This document shows positions 1-7,917 of a stretch of DNA of 64,000 nt, piece by piece. The stretch covers positions 186,001 through 250,000 of the forward strand of contig NZ_JACATN010000005.1 of assembly GCF_018603515.1 (NCBI RefSeq). Reading direction: 5' to 3'. The position numbers were made by a program, and so were the translations under genes. This DNA comes from Zobellia barbeyronii. Its GTDB lineage: Bacteria > Bacteroidota > Bacteroidia > Flavobacteriales > Flavobacteriaceae. The stretch's first letter is position 1; the number at the start of each line of letters is the position of its first letter. The notes under the pieces are model-generated. The model was not told where the DNA came from, ran no database searches, and worked only from the letters and a program-made list of their open reading frames with translations.

Positions 1-484
1 GGTTATGGTCAATACGGTTATTTTTACCATAAATCGTTACCCAATAATCCTGCACTTGACGTTCTGGATTATTGAAATTATCAATGACACATTCCGTTAA
101 ACGGCTGTTATTAGCCATTTCTTCTCTATTTTTTCTAAAAGAAATAACTGCATTTGTTGGTGTGTAACCATTTTTAAAAACAAGACCTTTTACTATTAAA
201 TGGTCACCTGCAATTCTTAGATTAGAAGCTCCTTCTAAAGTTACTTTTCCTTTTTCTTCAACGGTAAGCGTGATTGGCTTTTCTGCCGTACCGTTAGCTT
301 CAAACAAAAGTTCTGCATCCATCCATGCTCCATTAGCAAGAACAATGCTATCACCTGGTTGCGCCTTTTGAAGCATTTCTTCAAACTCTGCTACATTTTT
401 TACTGTTCCCATTTGCTGTGCTGTAGCAAATGAGCAGCTAACCGTGATAAAAATTAACGAGAATAATTTATTTAAGTGTGTCAT
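1..484 (-). CDS. PL6 alginate lyase, N-terminal part (runs off the window)
   Basis: This is the first 161 codons of a secreted polysaccharide lyase; the rest lies left of base 1. The ATG is at 484-482. A signal peptide (MTHLNKLFSLIFITVSCSFA) ending before AQQ is followed by a parallel beta-helix start that closely matches the N-terminus of the complete PL6 lyase at 1892-4207: both share the AQPGDSIVLANGAW / ASPGDEIIMANGEW segment and later LTECVIDNFNNPE / LTNSVILDYNKPQ. Known PL6 members cleave alginate by beta-elimination, often at mannuronate residues. The catalytic Lys/Arg region is outside the window, so activity cannot be judged. It has its own promoter and operator immediately upstream. 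Confidence 0.88.
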   Translation of the reverse strand, partial: MTHLNKLFSLIFITVSCSFATAQQMGTVKNVAEFEEMLQKAQPGDSIVLANGAWMDAELLFEANGTAEKPITLTVEEKGKVTLEGASNLRIAGDHLIVKGLVFKNGYTPTNAVISFRKNREEMANNSRLTECVIDNFNNPERQVQDYWVTIYGKNNRIDHN

Positions 485-491
485 ATGTAAA

Positions 492-517
492 TTGGTTTAC
501 CAAACTGGTTTACCAAA
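492..517 (-). promoter_or_regulatory. Tandem palindromic operator at the PL6 promoter (copy 1)
   Basis: Two copies of TGGTTTACCA (493-502 and 506-515) start 13 bp apart. Each has the inverted form TGGT-N2-ACCA, the shape bound by FadR-type GntR regulators. The block overlaps the 3' end of the promoter -7 element and sits just upstream of the ATG at 484, a repressor position. The same 26-bp block recurs at 4309-4334 before the second PL6 gene. A GntR-family repressor of alginate catabolism is known in Zobellia; that this is its target class is inference. Confidence 0.75.
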
Positions 518-543
518 AGTACATATATTTGCTAGACTCACAA
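514..543 (-). promoter_or_regulatory. Bacteroidota-type promoter of the truncated PL6 gene
   Basis: On the minus strand TTG (543-541), a 19-bp spacer and TACTTTTG (521-514) fit the Bacteroidota sigma-ABfr consensus TTTG / TAnnTTTG. The start codon is about 30 bp downstream. The operator begins inside the -7 element. Confidence 0.65.
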
Positions 544-711
544 GTTTTTAACAGAAAATCGGTCGATATTCATCCGAATAGATAATTTGACCTTGACGAA
601 ATTATCAATTCTATAAATTAAGTATTACTGGTTTTACGCTATTTAAACCTACCTATTCCAAATTGCAAAGCAGCAGTATCAATAACTTCAAAATCACCTC
701 TTAGGCAGATA

Positions 712-1776
712 CTATTCTTCAATTGGCAATGTACCTTCGCCTACAGTGGCTTCCTTAAACCAGACCTCCGTATAGCATCCATTTGCATACTGTTTTGGTA
801 TATCGCCATCATACGTTTCGGAACCTGTACTCCAAACCATATTGTCATCTGGAGATTTTCCATTAGTTTGATTGTACGCACCTTGTTTGAAGTATTGAAT
901 TTCACCAGCATATGCATTTTCACGTTCAATTCCGTCACGACCAATAGACGCATATAAAGTCCATATTTGTTCCGGTATATCAGATTTCTTAGAGAAATCT
1001 GATTTCAATAAGTTTTTTGTAAATTTTACAGTGTCATGTCCTTCACTTGAAAAGGTTAGATACATTATACCTTTAAAGACATTTATTTCATAACTAAACT
1101 CTTCTCCTAATTCAATTCCATTTTCAGGTTCTTTAGGATATGTAGTAGCGGTTTCTCCAACAACAGACATGTCATTTCCCCAAATGGCTGTTGAATAATC
1201 CCATCTTTTTGAATTGTCTCCTTTTGTATTAATTTCATAATTCCAAAAAACAGAACCTTTTGTATGGCCAGGAAACTTTTTATAAAAGATTTTTATAGGT
1301 TCGTTCTCATGTCCTTCATCACTATGGATTTGCCCAACTACCACAGAATATGACGCGGCAACTCTAGCGTCACCTGAGGTAGATACATGCTGAACCTTTA
1401 GTGTACCGGTTAATTTACCTCCGGTTTCTGGTATCCAATGTTTTTTTTGTCCTAACTCTGTTCTTGTATTACTTGAAGTTCTTGAGGTAACCCCAGAGTT
1501 AGGCGTTTTATAAACTACCCAATCCGCTTGATCATCCTTTTCTACATAGAAAAAATCTTTTTTCTCATAGTTCACTAGTTCTTCCGAACGAGTTCCGTCA
1601 CCTAAAAGAATTTTCCATTCGTCCATAAAAGGAATTACATCACTTGGATATTTAGTTTCCTTCTCAGTTTGAGCTGTTGCCTCTGAACTCGTATCTGGAG
1701 AGACTTTAGCATTGTTCTTACAAGCGAATAATGCTAAAACTGCAACTACCGTAAATACTGATTTTTTCATCTTCAA
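712..1776 (-). CDS. PL7 alginate lyase, lipoprotein
   Basis: A surface or periplasmic alginate lyase of 354 residues. A lipoprotein signal with lipobox LFAC (Cys19) is followed by a linker of about 25 residues and one PL7 beta-jelly-roll domain. The three PL7 signatures are present in order: RTEL (105-108), QIH (149-151) and YFKQGAYNQ (295-303), which supply the catalytic Arg, Gln, His and Tyr. In known PL7 enzymes QIH rather than QVH goes with polyguluronate or mixed-block preference, so a G-preferring enzyme is likely but not proven. About 50 residues after the last motif form an unassigned C-terminal tail. It lies downstream of the two-domain PL6 gene in the same direction with no operator copy of its own, so it is probably cotranscribed with it. 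Confidence 0.92.
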   Translation of the reverse strand: MKMKKSVFTVVAVLALFACKNNAKVSPDTSSEATAQTEKETKYPSDVIPFMDEWKILLGDGTRSEELVNYEKKDFFYVEKDDQADWVVYKTPNSGVTSRTSSNTRTELGQKKHWIPETGGKLTGTLKVQHVSTSGDARVAASYSVVVGQIHSDEGHENEPIKIFYKKFPGHTKGSVFWNYEINTKGDNSKRWDYSTAIWGNDMSVVGETATTYPKEPENGIELGEEFSYEINVFKGIMYLTFSSEGHDTVKFTKNLLKSDFSKKSDIPEQIWTLYASIGRDGIERENAYAGEIQYFKQGAYNQTNGKSPDDNMVWSTGSETYDGDIPKQYANGCYTEVWFKEATVGEGTLPIEE

Positions 1777-1786
1777 ATTGATTTTA

Positions 1787-1869
1787 CTCGATAATCGAGA
1801 TTAAATGCTCCGAGGCTTGCCTCGAAATCAAAGTGTATTCCTTTTAATGCCTCTGGGCTTGCCCCGAGG
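1787..1869. repeat. Cluster of three short palindromes (REP-like) between PL6 and PL7
   Basis: The 115-bp gap between the two lyase genes holds three inverted repeats. They are CTCGATAATCGAG (1787-1799), CGAGGC-TT-GCCTCG (1811-1824), and CCTCTGGGC-TT-GCCCCGAGG (1850-1869, one mismatch). The last two share a GGC-TTGCC core and GC-rich arms unlike the surrounding AT-rich DNA. This resembles repetitive extragenic palindromes and could set relative mRNA stability of the two lyases. Genome copy number is unknown. Confidence 0.6.
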
Positions 1870-1891
1870 TAGTTTACTAAAGAATACTTAG

Positions 1892-4207
1892 TTAGTACAT
1901 CAGTTTAAGTGGAAGGTTTTCTTCTACGATAAGCTCCCCTGAATTTTTGATTTCGTTATTAGCATGTGTGTTATTTTTGGCACCCCATAAGCGAGCAACG
2001 AATTTTACCGGATTGTCCAGAAATTTGTTTCCTGAAAGGTCCACATTAATAATACCATAGGTGTTAAGTAAAATTCCGTCTTCTTCGTTGGCACCACAAT
2101 TTTCAAAAGTGCTATTAGTTACAACTAAATTTCCACCAACAGTAGATTCATCATAACCACCCCTATAGTAATCAACTACATTTTTACCAACATTCTCAAA
2201 TTGACAATTCTCTATAAAGATATTCTCTGCACTATATTCCCCACGATCATCGGTTTCTTCAGAAATTTCCAAACCATTTGCACAGTTTTTTATAGAAGTA
2301 GATTTAAACTTAATATACTCGGAGAATGAATGTTTGTACGCTTTTAGAACATAATCAAAATTAGATATTTCGGAATCCACAACGGTCAAATTATAAAGAC
2401 TGGACATGTTCTCTTTTAAGCTTGCGAACGCGTACTGATCTTTTGCGCCTATAAGGTAAACACCTTTAAGAGTAAGCTTTCCTTTAGGGTTCATTTCAAA
2501 GGCCGGTGTTCCTGGAGCACCATTATATTGAATAATAGCCTTGTTATTGACATCCGCTGAGCGAATGGTCAACATCTTATCAATTTTTAAAGAGGTTTTC
2601 AGCTTATACTTGCTGGAAGTCAGAACAATGGTATCACCATTTTTTGCTTTCTGGAGCGTACTAACCAATTTGGAAGTTGAACTAACGGAATAGGTTTTGG
2701 GTGCATAGTCATTAGCAGAATTTGGAGAATACCAATCTGGACCGTACTGAGATACATCCATAAGATTTAGATTTTTAACCGGCTTACCTACAACAGCCCC
2801 AACTTCGTTTTTTTCCTCTCTTGAATTCCCAAAAAGGTCCTTTTTAATTAAATCAAATTCAAAACCATTATAAAGTTCCGGACTGGACACATCAGCCGAT
2901 GGAATCCAAACATTTTCTTCCAATTCAGAAATTGAAAAATCTTCTGCTTCAATACCGGAGATTTTATCAAATGAAACTCCTTGATTGTTAATGATATTAC
3001 TTTCAAAATCAATTCCATCCAAAGAATCATGAGCAATTACAACTTGCTCAACACCTTTGTCATTGTAGATTAGGTTGTTGGCCACAATTGTACGAATAGG
3101 TCTTTCAGACCTGATTTCGCTAGCGGGAAGAATATCCTTTTGATCTACGTTAGAACCAACACTAAACTGCCAAGGGGAGCAATTAATGTATGAATTATAG
3201 GCTACCACTACATCTGTAACCTGTATATATCTATTTAAAGGCGATTTTTTAATACCGTTCATAATGGCCAACGGACTTCTGAACGTATCTCCTTTTAGGT
3301 CAAAAAAGTAATTGTTCGTCACCCAATGTCCTGTTCCAATAAGTCTCACTCCTCCTATTTGCTCAGAATTTTTATCGCCTATAAAATAATTGCCATCTAT
3401 AATACAATAGTTACCGTGCCTTGTAACCACTGACCCTTCGCTTTTATAGAAAACATTGTTTCTAAATTCGTTAAAGTTGGTTTTACTTGAAATAACTTCA
3501 ACTTCGCCATTACATCTGTCAAAGAAATTATGTTGAACCAAGGTGTAACTTGGAGCCATTGAAGTATAACTATTACCAAGCTGTATGGTTTCTGCACTTG
3601 GACCACCTTTTGGAGGTCTTGGTCCAAAATAATTGTTGGTGATTTTATGATAATTCTTTATGCTATGATTCCCTGCCAAATCAATTCTGACCGTAGGCCC
3701 TCTGTTAGCCTTACCGGCGATATAACAACCTTCTAGTTCATTATGACGCCCGTGAAACAAAACCCATAAATCCGTTTGATTTTTTTGAGGCTTATTATAA
3801 TCTAAGATTACACTATTGGTAAGCTTGGAGTGATTGGCAACCGTATCTTTATTAATTGCAAACTCCACCACGGCATCGGAAGGAGAATAACCACTCGTGA
3901 AATTCAAACCACTGACTACCAAATAATCTCCACCAAGTTTTAAGTCAGATACTCCACTGATGAAAACTTTTCCAGCAGTTTCGGCTTTAAGCGTAATTGG
4001 CTGCTCTTCTGTTCCATAACCTACAAATTTAATCTGTACATCCTTCCATTCGCCATTGGCCATTATTATCTCATCTCCAGGACTTGCACTATTTATTGCA
4101 GCATTCAATTCTGATATGTTTTTTACATAAAACTCTTGATAATCAGGGTTTTTAGTAAATGAAAAGAATAAAAGAGCTGCACTTATTGCTAATAAACTAG
4201 TTTTCAT
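1892..4207 (-). CDS. Two-domain PL6 alginate lyase
   Basis: A secreted alginate lyase of 771 residues, the size of PL6 enzymes with two parallel beta-helix domains. A signal peptide covers about residues 1-18 with no lipobox Cys. The N-terminal helix (about 25-440) is catalytic: Lys242 (in ISSK) and Arg263 (in TRHG) are 21 residues apart, the spacing of the catalytic Lys/Arg pair in characterised PL6 lyases. The C-terminal helix (about 505-760) is a second right-handed helix with repeated asparagine ladders. Transcription comes from the promoter and operator just upstream, and the PL7 gene follows 115 bp downstream. Products would be unsaturated oligo-alginates. Whether it acts on polymannuronate, mixed blocks or polyguluronate cannot be read from the sequence. 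Confidence 0.93.
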   Translation of the reverse strand: MKTSLLAISAALLFFSFTKNPDYQEFYVKNISELNAAINSASPGDEIIMANGEWKDVQIKFVGYGTEEQPITLKAETAGKVFISGVSDLKLGGDYLVVSGLNFTSGYSPSDAVVEFAINKDTVANHSKLTNSVILDYNKPQKNQTDLWVLFHGRHNELEGCYIAGKANRGPTVRIDLAGNHSIKNYHKITNNYFGPRPPKGGPSAETIQLGNSYTSMAPSYTLVQHNFFDRCNGEVEVISSKTNFNEFRNNVFYKSEGSVVTRHGNYCIIDGNYFIGDKNSEQIGGVRLIGTGHWVTNNYFFDLKGDTFRSPLAIMNGIKKSPLNRYIQVTDVVVAYNSYINCSPWQFSVGSNVDQKDILPASEIRSERPIRTIVANNLIYNDKGVEQVVIAHDSLDGIDFESNIINNQGVSFDKISGIEAEDFSISELEENVWIPSADVSSPELYNGFEFDLIKKDLFGNSREEKNEVGAVVGKPVKNLNLMDVSQYGPDWYSPNSANDYAPKTYSVSSTSKLVSTLQKAKNGDTIVLTSSKYKLKTSLKIDKMLTIRSADVNNKAIIQYNGAPGTPAFEMNPKGKLTLKGVYLIGAKDQYAFASLKENMSSLYNLTVVDSEISNFDYVLKAYKHSFSEYIKFKSTSIKNCANGLEISEETDDRGEYSAENIFIENCQFENVGKNVVDYYRGGYDESTVGGNLVVTNSTFENCGANEEDGILLNTYGIINVDLSGNKFLDNPVKFVARLWGAKNNTHANNEIKNSGELIVEENLPLKLMY

Positions 4208-4308
4208 CGTTTAGGTGTTTTGAGAGAGTTGTTCTATTAGATTCTTTAAAATAGTTGAGAATTTCGAATACAGATTAAGTAACTACATCCAATTGCCATC
4301 TTGCCTAA

Positions 4309-4334
4309 TTGGTTTACCAAACTGGTTTACCAAA
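4309..4334 (-). promoter_or_regulatory. Tandem palindromic operator at the PL6 promoter (copy 2)
   Basis: TGGTTTACCA occurs at 4310-4319 and 4323-4332, again 13 bp apart, with the same three-base linker and flanks as the copy at 492-517. It overlaps the -7 element of the PL6 promoter. Exact conservation of a 26-bp block in two otherwise different upstream regions argues for one shared regulator. Confidence 0.78.
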
Positions 4335-4361
4335 TATAGCTTATTTATCTTTCTAAACAAA
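4331..4361 (-). promoter_or_regulatory. Promoter of the PL6-PL7 operon
   Basis: On the minus strand TTTG (4361-4358), a 19-bp spacer and TATATTTG (4338-4331) match the Bacteroidota consensus. The spacing and the overlap with the operator equal those of the promoter at 514-543. The leader to the ATG at 4207 is about 115 nt. Confidence 0.72.
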
Positions 4362-4546
4362 GGATTTAGTCCTTACTCCTGACGATAATTAGTAACCTAA
4401 AACTTCATTTACTATTCTTATTTATCAATTCACCTGACTACTATTGCCTAAAATTGATGTTTATCTGAAAGAAGAAACACTTGGTCTAAAGCTTCAAATT
4501 TTTTATAAGGCTGATAGTTATATACTCATAACTTAAAATCCCTATC

Positions 4547-5896
4547 ATGAAGTTTAAAAACCTACTATTTATCAGTACTTCCCTTTTGATTTTTGGCGCA
4601 TGTTCTAGTGATGATTTACAAATTGATGTCCCAGATACGGATACCGAGCAACCGGAAGAAGAAGAACAAGTTCCAGGGAATGGTGCTCCTGAAGCATTCA
4701 ATCTTGTAGCTTTAGATAATGGTGCAGCAGATATTGATTTAAATCCGCTTTTAACTTGGGCTACTGCTACAGATCCAGATGGCGATGAACTTACCTATAA
4801 ACTTTTTCTAGACACAACAGTATCTCCAGAAACTATTATAGCAGAAGATTTAACAGCACCTGAGTTTTCTATAACTGAAGGTTTGGAACGAAACAAGGTA
4901 TATTATTGGAAAGTAGTTGCTAGTGATAGTAATGGAGGTAAAACCGAAAGTACCGAAACCTTTAGCTTTAGCACTAAAGGCTATACGTTTTCCGAAACTG
5001 CTTTAACTGCTAATGCGGAATTTAGTAAACGAAGAAATCATAGTATTACTGAGTTTGACGGTAAATTATGGATGATAGGTGGTCAAAACGACAACTCAAA
5101 TTACAAAGACGTATGGTCTTCTGTAGATGGAAAAACCTGGGAGCTAGTGGCAGAGGATCCTTTTGGTTTTGGAGGAAAAAATAACCACACAGCTATTGTA
5201 TTCAAAAATAAGTTTTGGATTATTGGTGGAGGTTTTAGTGATATCTGGTCCTCTACTAATGGTATAGATTGGGTACGGAATGATTTATCCGGTCCATTTG
5301 GCTCTAGAGAAGGTCATTCTACCCTTGTTTATGATAACAAGTTGTGGGTTATTGGTGGAACTAAGGTAACTGAACAAATGAATGATGTTTGGTATTCTGA
5401 AGACGGAATAACTTGGACAGAAGCAGCATCTAGCACACAGTTCTCACCACGTACAGACCATACTACGGTAGTATTTAATGATAAAATGTATTTAATGGGG
5501 GGAACTACAATTCAAGATTTCTCACCTTTATTCTATAATGATATTTATACGTCTACTGATGGCATAAACTGGACGGAAGTAGCTACGGAATCTGTATTTG
5601 AAATTCGTGCTAATCATACCTCTTTAGTGTATGACAACAAAATGTGGGCCATTGGTGGCTGGCAAGCTGTAACGAATCAAGAAACTATGGAGCAAGACGT
5701 TGTTTCATTTGCAGATGTATGGTATTCAGATAATGGAACCGAATGGAATAAACTGAGCGGTAGCGATTCTTATACCGGAAGATTAGGACATGCCTCTACT
5801 GTTTTCGAAAATAAAATACTTATCTCTGGTGGATTACATATTGACCAAGATGATAATCTTAGATCTCACTACAATGACGTATGGGTCATTGAATAA
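4547..5896 (+). CDS. Kelch-repeat lipoprotein with an FN3-like domain
   Basis: A predicted surface lipoprotein of 449 residues with lipobox FGAC (Cys19) and an acidic Asp/Glu/Pro linker. A beta-sandwich of fibronectin type III or cadherin character follows (about 45-143, with DPDGDELTY and WKVVASDSNGG). Residues about 155-449 form a beta-propeller of repeated kelch-like units: RxxHS...VYDNKLWVIGG...NDVWYSxDGxTWT, at least five. Such propellers bind proteins or glycans; no catalytic residues are visible. It is transcribed away from the alginate genes and lacks the alginate operator motif on its own side, so a role in alginate use is only a neighbourhood guess. A strong bidirectional terminator follows. 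Confidence 0.8.
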   Translation: MKFKNLLFISTSLLIFGACSSDDLQIDVPDTDTEQPEEEEQVPGNGAPEAFNLVALDNGAADIDLNPLLTWATATDPDGDELTYKLFLDTTVSPETIIAEDLTAPEFSITEGLERNKVYYWKVVASDSNGGKTESTETFSFSTKGYTFSETALTANAEFSKRRNHSITEFDGKLWMIGGQNDNSNYKDVWSSVDGKTWELVAEDPFGFGGKNNHTAIVFKNKFWIIGGGFSDIWSSTNGIDWVRNDLSGPFGSREGHSTLVYDNKLWVIGGTKVTEQMNDVWYSEDGITWTEAASSTQFSPRTDHTTVVFNDKMYLMGGTTIQDFSPLFYNDIYTSTDGINWTEVATESVFEIRANHTSLVYDNKMWAIGGWQAVTNQETMEQDVVSFADVWYSDNGTEWNKLSGSDSYTGRLGHASTVFENKILISGGLHIDQDDNLRSHYNDVWVIE

Positions 5897-5915
5897 TTGT
5901 AATAACAACCAATAA

Positions 5916-5946
5916 AAAAAGCCCTTTCTAAACGAAAGGGCTTTTT
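5916..5946. terminator. Bidirectional intrinsic terminator
   Basis: A 13-bp perfect stem (5916-5928 with 5934-5946), with GC core GCCCTTTC/GAAAGGGC, closes a five-base loop. It has A-tracts before and T-tracts after it, so it can end both the kelch gene and the convergent ATPase gene. Confidence 0.9.
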
Positions 5947-5967
5947 AATTTTTAAGACTAGGGTTTT

Positions 5968-7437
5968 CTACAACCCATCTATATAACTCCCATAAAGGTC
6001 TTTAAATTGATAGCCTTCTGCGAATCTATTTTTACTTAGTTTCTTATGTGATACAAGTCCCCATAAAACCAATTCCTTCAAGAAGTACATATCTTCCTTA
6101 GGAAAATCTGGTTGATGCTCTTTTATCAGCTGACTAAGCTCAGGAATGCCGTCTAACGTTCGCTTGTATTCTTCATCCGTAAACTCATCCAACAACTCAA
6201 AACCTTCACCTTGAAAGAACCAACTCAACAAATCATCATATGGAGATGGAGCGTCTTTTCTTTCCAGTTTGTTTATTGCTGGAAAATATTTTGGAAACAG
6301 GCTTTTTACAGCATCATCAATCAAAATTTCAGCTACACCATCTGCACCTTCCTGCTCACCTTCATAGACCAATTCTATCTTACCGGTAATGGCAGGGATA
6401 ATCCCCATAAAATCACTCAATCGTACCATGGTGCTACTAGCATCTGTCACTAAAGCTCTTCTTTCTGCAGTACTCAAAAGGTTTTCAAAAGCGGTTATAC
6501 TTGTTCGTGCACTTACACCACTTTTAGCATCTACATATTCACTATCACGAGCTTCAAAAATAATTTGCTCGAGTAAATCTTTGGCCAAGTCCGGTACATA
6601 AACAGAATCCGTTTGGCGTGCGTCAAGATTAGCTTCTTGTTCCGTAATTTTTCTAGCGGTTTCAATATCATCCGGATAATGCGTTAATATCTGAGACCCA
6701 ATTCTATCTTTCAACGGCGTTACTATACTTCCTCTATTTGTATAATCCTCAGGGTTTGCGGTAAACACAAACTGAATATCCAACGGTAATCTGAGTTTAA
6801 AACCACGAATCTGTATATCTCCTTCCTCCAATATATTAAATAGAGAAACTTGAATACGTGCTTGTAAATCTGGAAGTTCGTTAATGACAAAAATACAGCG
6901 GTTAGCACGTGGGATCATCCCAAAATGAATCACTCTATCATCTGCATAAGATAATTTAAGGTTTGCCGCTTTTATAGGATCTACGTCTCCAATTAAATCG
7001 GCCACGGTAACGTCTGGTGTTGCTAATTTTTCGGCAAAACGCTCATCTTTATGCAACCAAGAAATTGGAGTGTCATCTCCTTTTTCTTTAATCAGCTCCA
7101 TAGCATATCTAGACATGGGCTTCATAGGGTCATCATTAATTTCCGAACCTTCTACTACAGGAATAAATTCATCTAATAAATCTACCATTAAGTGAGCTAA
7201 ACGAGTTTTAGCCTGACCACGCAATCCTAGTAAATTAATATTATGCCGAGATAAAATAGCCCGCTCCAACTCTGGAATAACGGAATCTTCATACCCCCAT
7301 ACCCCAGGGAAAGTTTCTTCACCCTTCTTTATTTTTTGAATGAGGTTGTCTCGCAACTCATCTTTAATAGATTTGCTTTTATAACCTGCAGCTTTTAGCT
7401 CCTTTAATGTGGTAATCTCTTTATGTTTCAAAGTCAT
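5968..7437 (-). CDS. MoxR/magnesium-chelatase-I-like AAA ATPase
   Basis: A 489-residue cytoplasmic AAA+ ATPase. The nucleotide site is at 71-79 (GLRGQAKTR), a Walker A variant with Ala where the canonical Gly precedes Lys. A Walker B-like segment is at 181-191 (CIFVINELPDL) and a sensor/arginine-finger stretch at about 227-246 (TANPEDYTNRG...PLKDRIG). The protein resembles ChlI/BchI and MoxR proteins. No bacteriochlorophyll genes are nearby, so chelation is unlikely. The VWA protein 480 bp upstream in the same operon is the usual partner, suggesting a chaperone or metal-insertion machine for unknown clients. A 149-residue membrane protein is encoded between them. Confidence 0.82.
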   Translation of the reverse strand: MTLKHKEITTLKELKAAGYKSKSIKDELRDNLIQKIKKGEETFPGVWGYEDSVIPELERAILSRHNINLLGLRGQAKTRLAHLMVDLLDEFIPVVEGSEINDDPMKPMSRYAMELIKEKGDDTPISWLHKDERFAEKLATPDVTVADLIGDVDPIKAANLKLSYADDRVIHFGMIPRANRCIFVINELPDLQARIQVSLFNILEEGDIQIRGFKLRLPLDIQFVFTANPEDYTNRGSIVTPLKDRIGSQILTHYPDDIETARKITEQEANLDARQTDSVYVPDLAKDLLEQIIFEARDSEYVDAKSGVSARTSITAFENLLSTAERRALVTDASSTMVRLSDFMGIIPAITGKIELVYEGEQEGADGVAEILIDDAVKSLFPKYFPAINKLERKDAPSPYDDLLSWFFQGEGFELLDEFTDEEYKRTLDGIPELSQLIKEHQPDFPKEDMYFLKELVLWGLVSHKKLSKNRFAEGYQFKDLYGSYIDGL

Positions 7438-7448
7438 ATGTTTCTATA

Positions 7449-7898
7449 CTATTGTTTATCTAAAATAGGAATGGTTTGTTTCAATTCTACTGGACCCTTA
7501 ATTCGAACTTGAATATTTATATATTCCCATTTGTTATTTATTTTTTGTGCTAAAACATCCATATTTGCACGAACCTTTTTCTTTTTTTTATCACCTCTTA
7601 CATGAATGGTTATTGCTACCGAATCACCTTCTTTAGAATAACCAACTGACCCTTCTAACATATCGAATTGACCCATTGGTTTTAACTCTCCTAATAAAGC
7701 AATTATTTTCGGATTACTTTTAACAATTTCCAATGCGCCCTCTGCTATTTCAGGTTCTGAATATGCCTTTGCCAAATAAGCCACATTGCGCGGTAATTCT
7801 TTTGGTAGGGTTGAAAGAAACAAGCCCATACAGATCAAGAAGAACAACGAAAACCAAGTACGTTTTCTTTTAAACCAAGGTTTTTTATACGTTGTCAT
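7449..7898 (-). CDS. Small membrane-anchored protein, Coa1-like
   Basis: A 149-residue protein with a basic N-terminus (KRKRTWF), one transmembrane helix (about 12-30) and an extracytoplasmic domain of about 115 residues. The NPKIIALLG...GSVGYS...W.YINIQV pattern resembles the Coa1-like (cytochrome oxidase assembly factor 1) fold. That match is by eye and tentative. It lies 11 bp upstream of the ATPase start and 19 bp downstream of the VWA gene stop, so the three genes form one operon. A link between this machine and a membrane complex is inference. Confidence 0.6.
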   Translation of the reverse strand: MTTYKKPWFKRKRTWFSLFFLICMGLFLSTLPKELPRNVAYLAKAYSEPEIAEGALEIVKSNPKIIALLGELKPMGQFDMLEGSVGYSKEGDSVAITIHVRGDKKKKKVRANMDVLAQKINNKWEYINIQVRIKGPVELKQTIPILDKQ

Positions 7899-7917
7899 CT
7901 TATCTATTTTCCTCTTT

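Larger units (their letters stand above)
4208..4546. other. Divergent intergenic region between PL6 and kelch genes
   Basis: This 339-bp gap holds the minus-strand PL6 promoter and operator at 4309-4361. The rest, including the approach to the kelch gene start at 4547, is AT-rich. I see no clear TAnnTTTG promoter for the kelch gene and no RNA gene. Confidence 0.5.

Noticed and set aside
5968-7437. Calling the ATPase a magnesium chelatase
   Set aside because: No chlorophyll or bacteriochlorophyll genes are nearby, and the Walker A motif is a variant. The MoxR-type description is safer.
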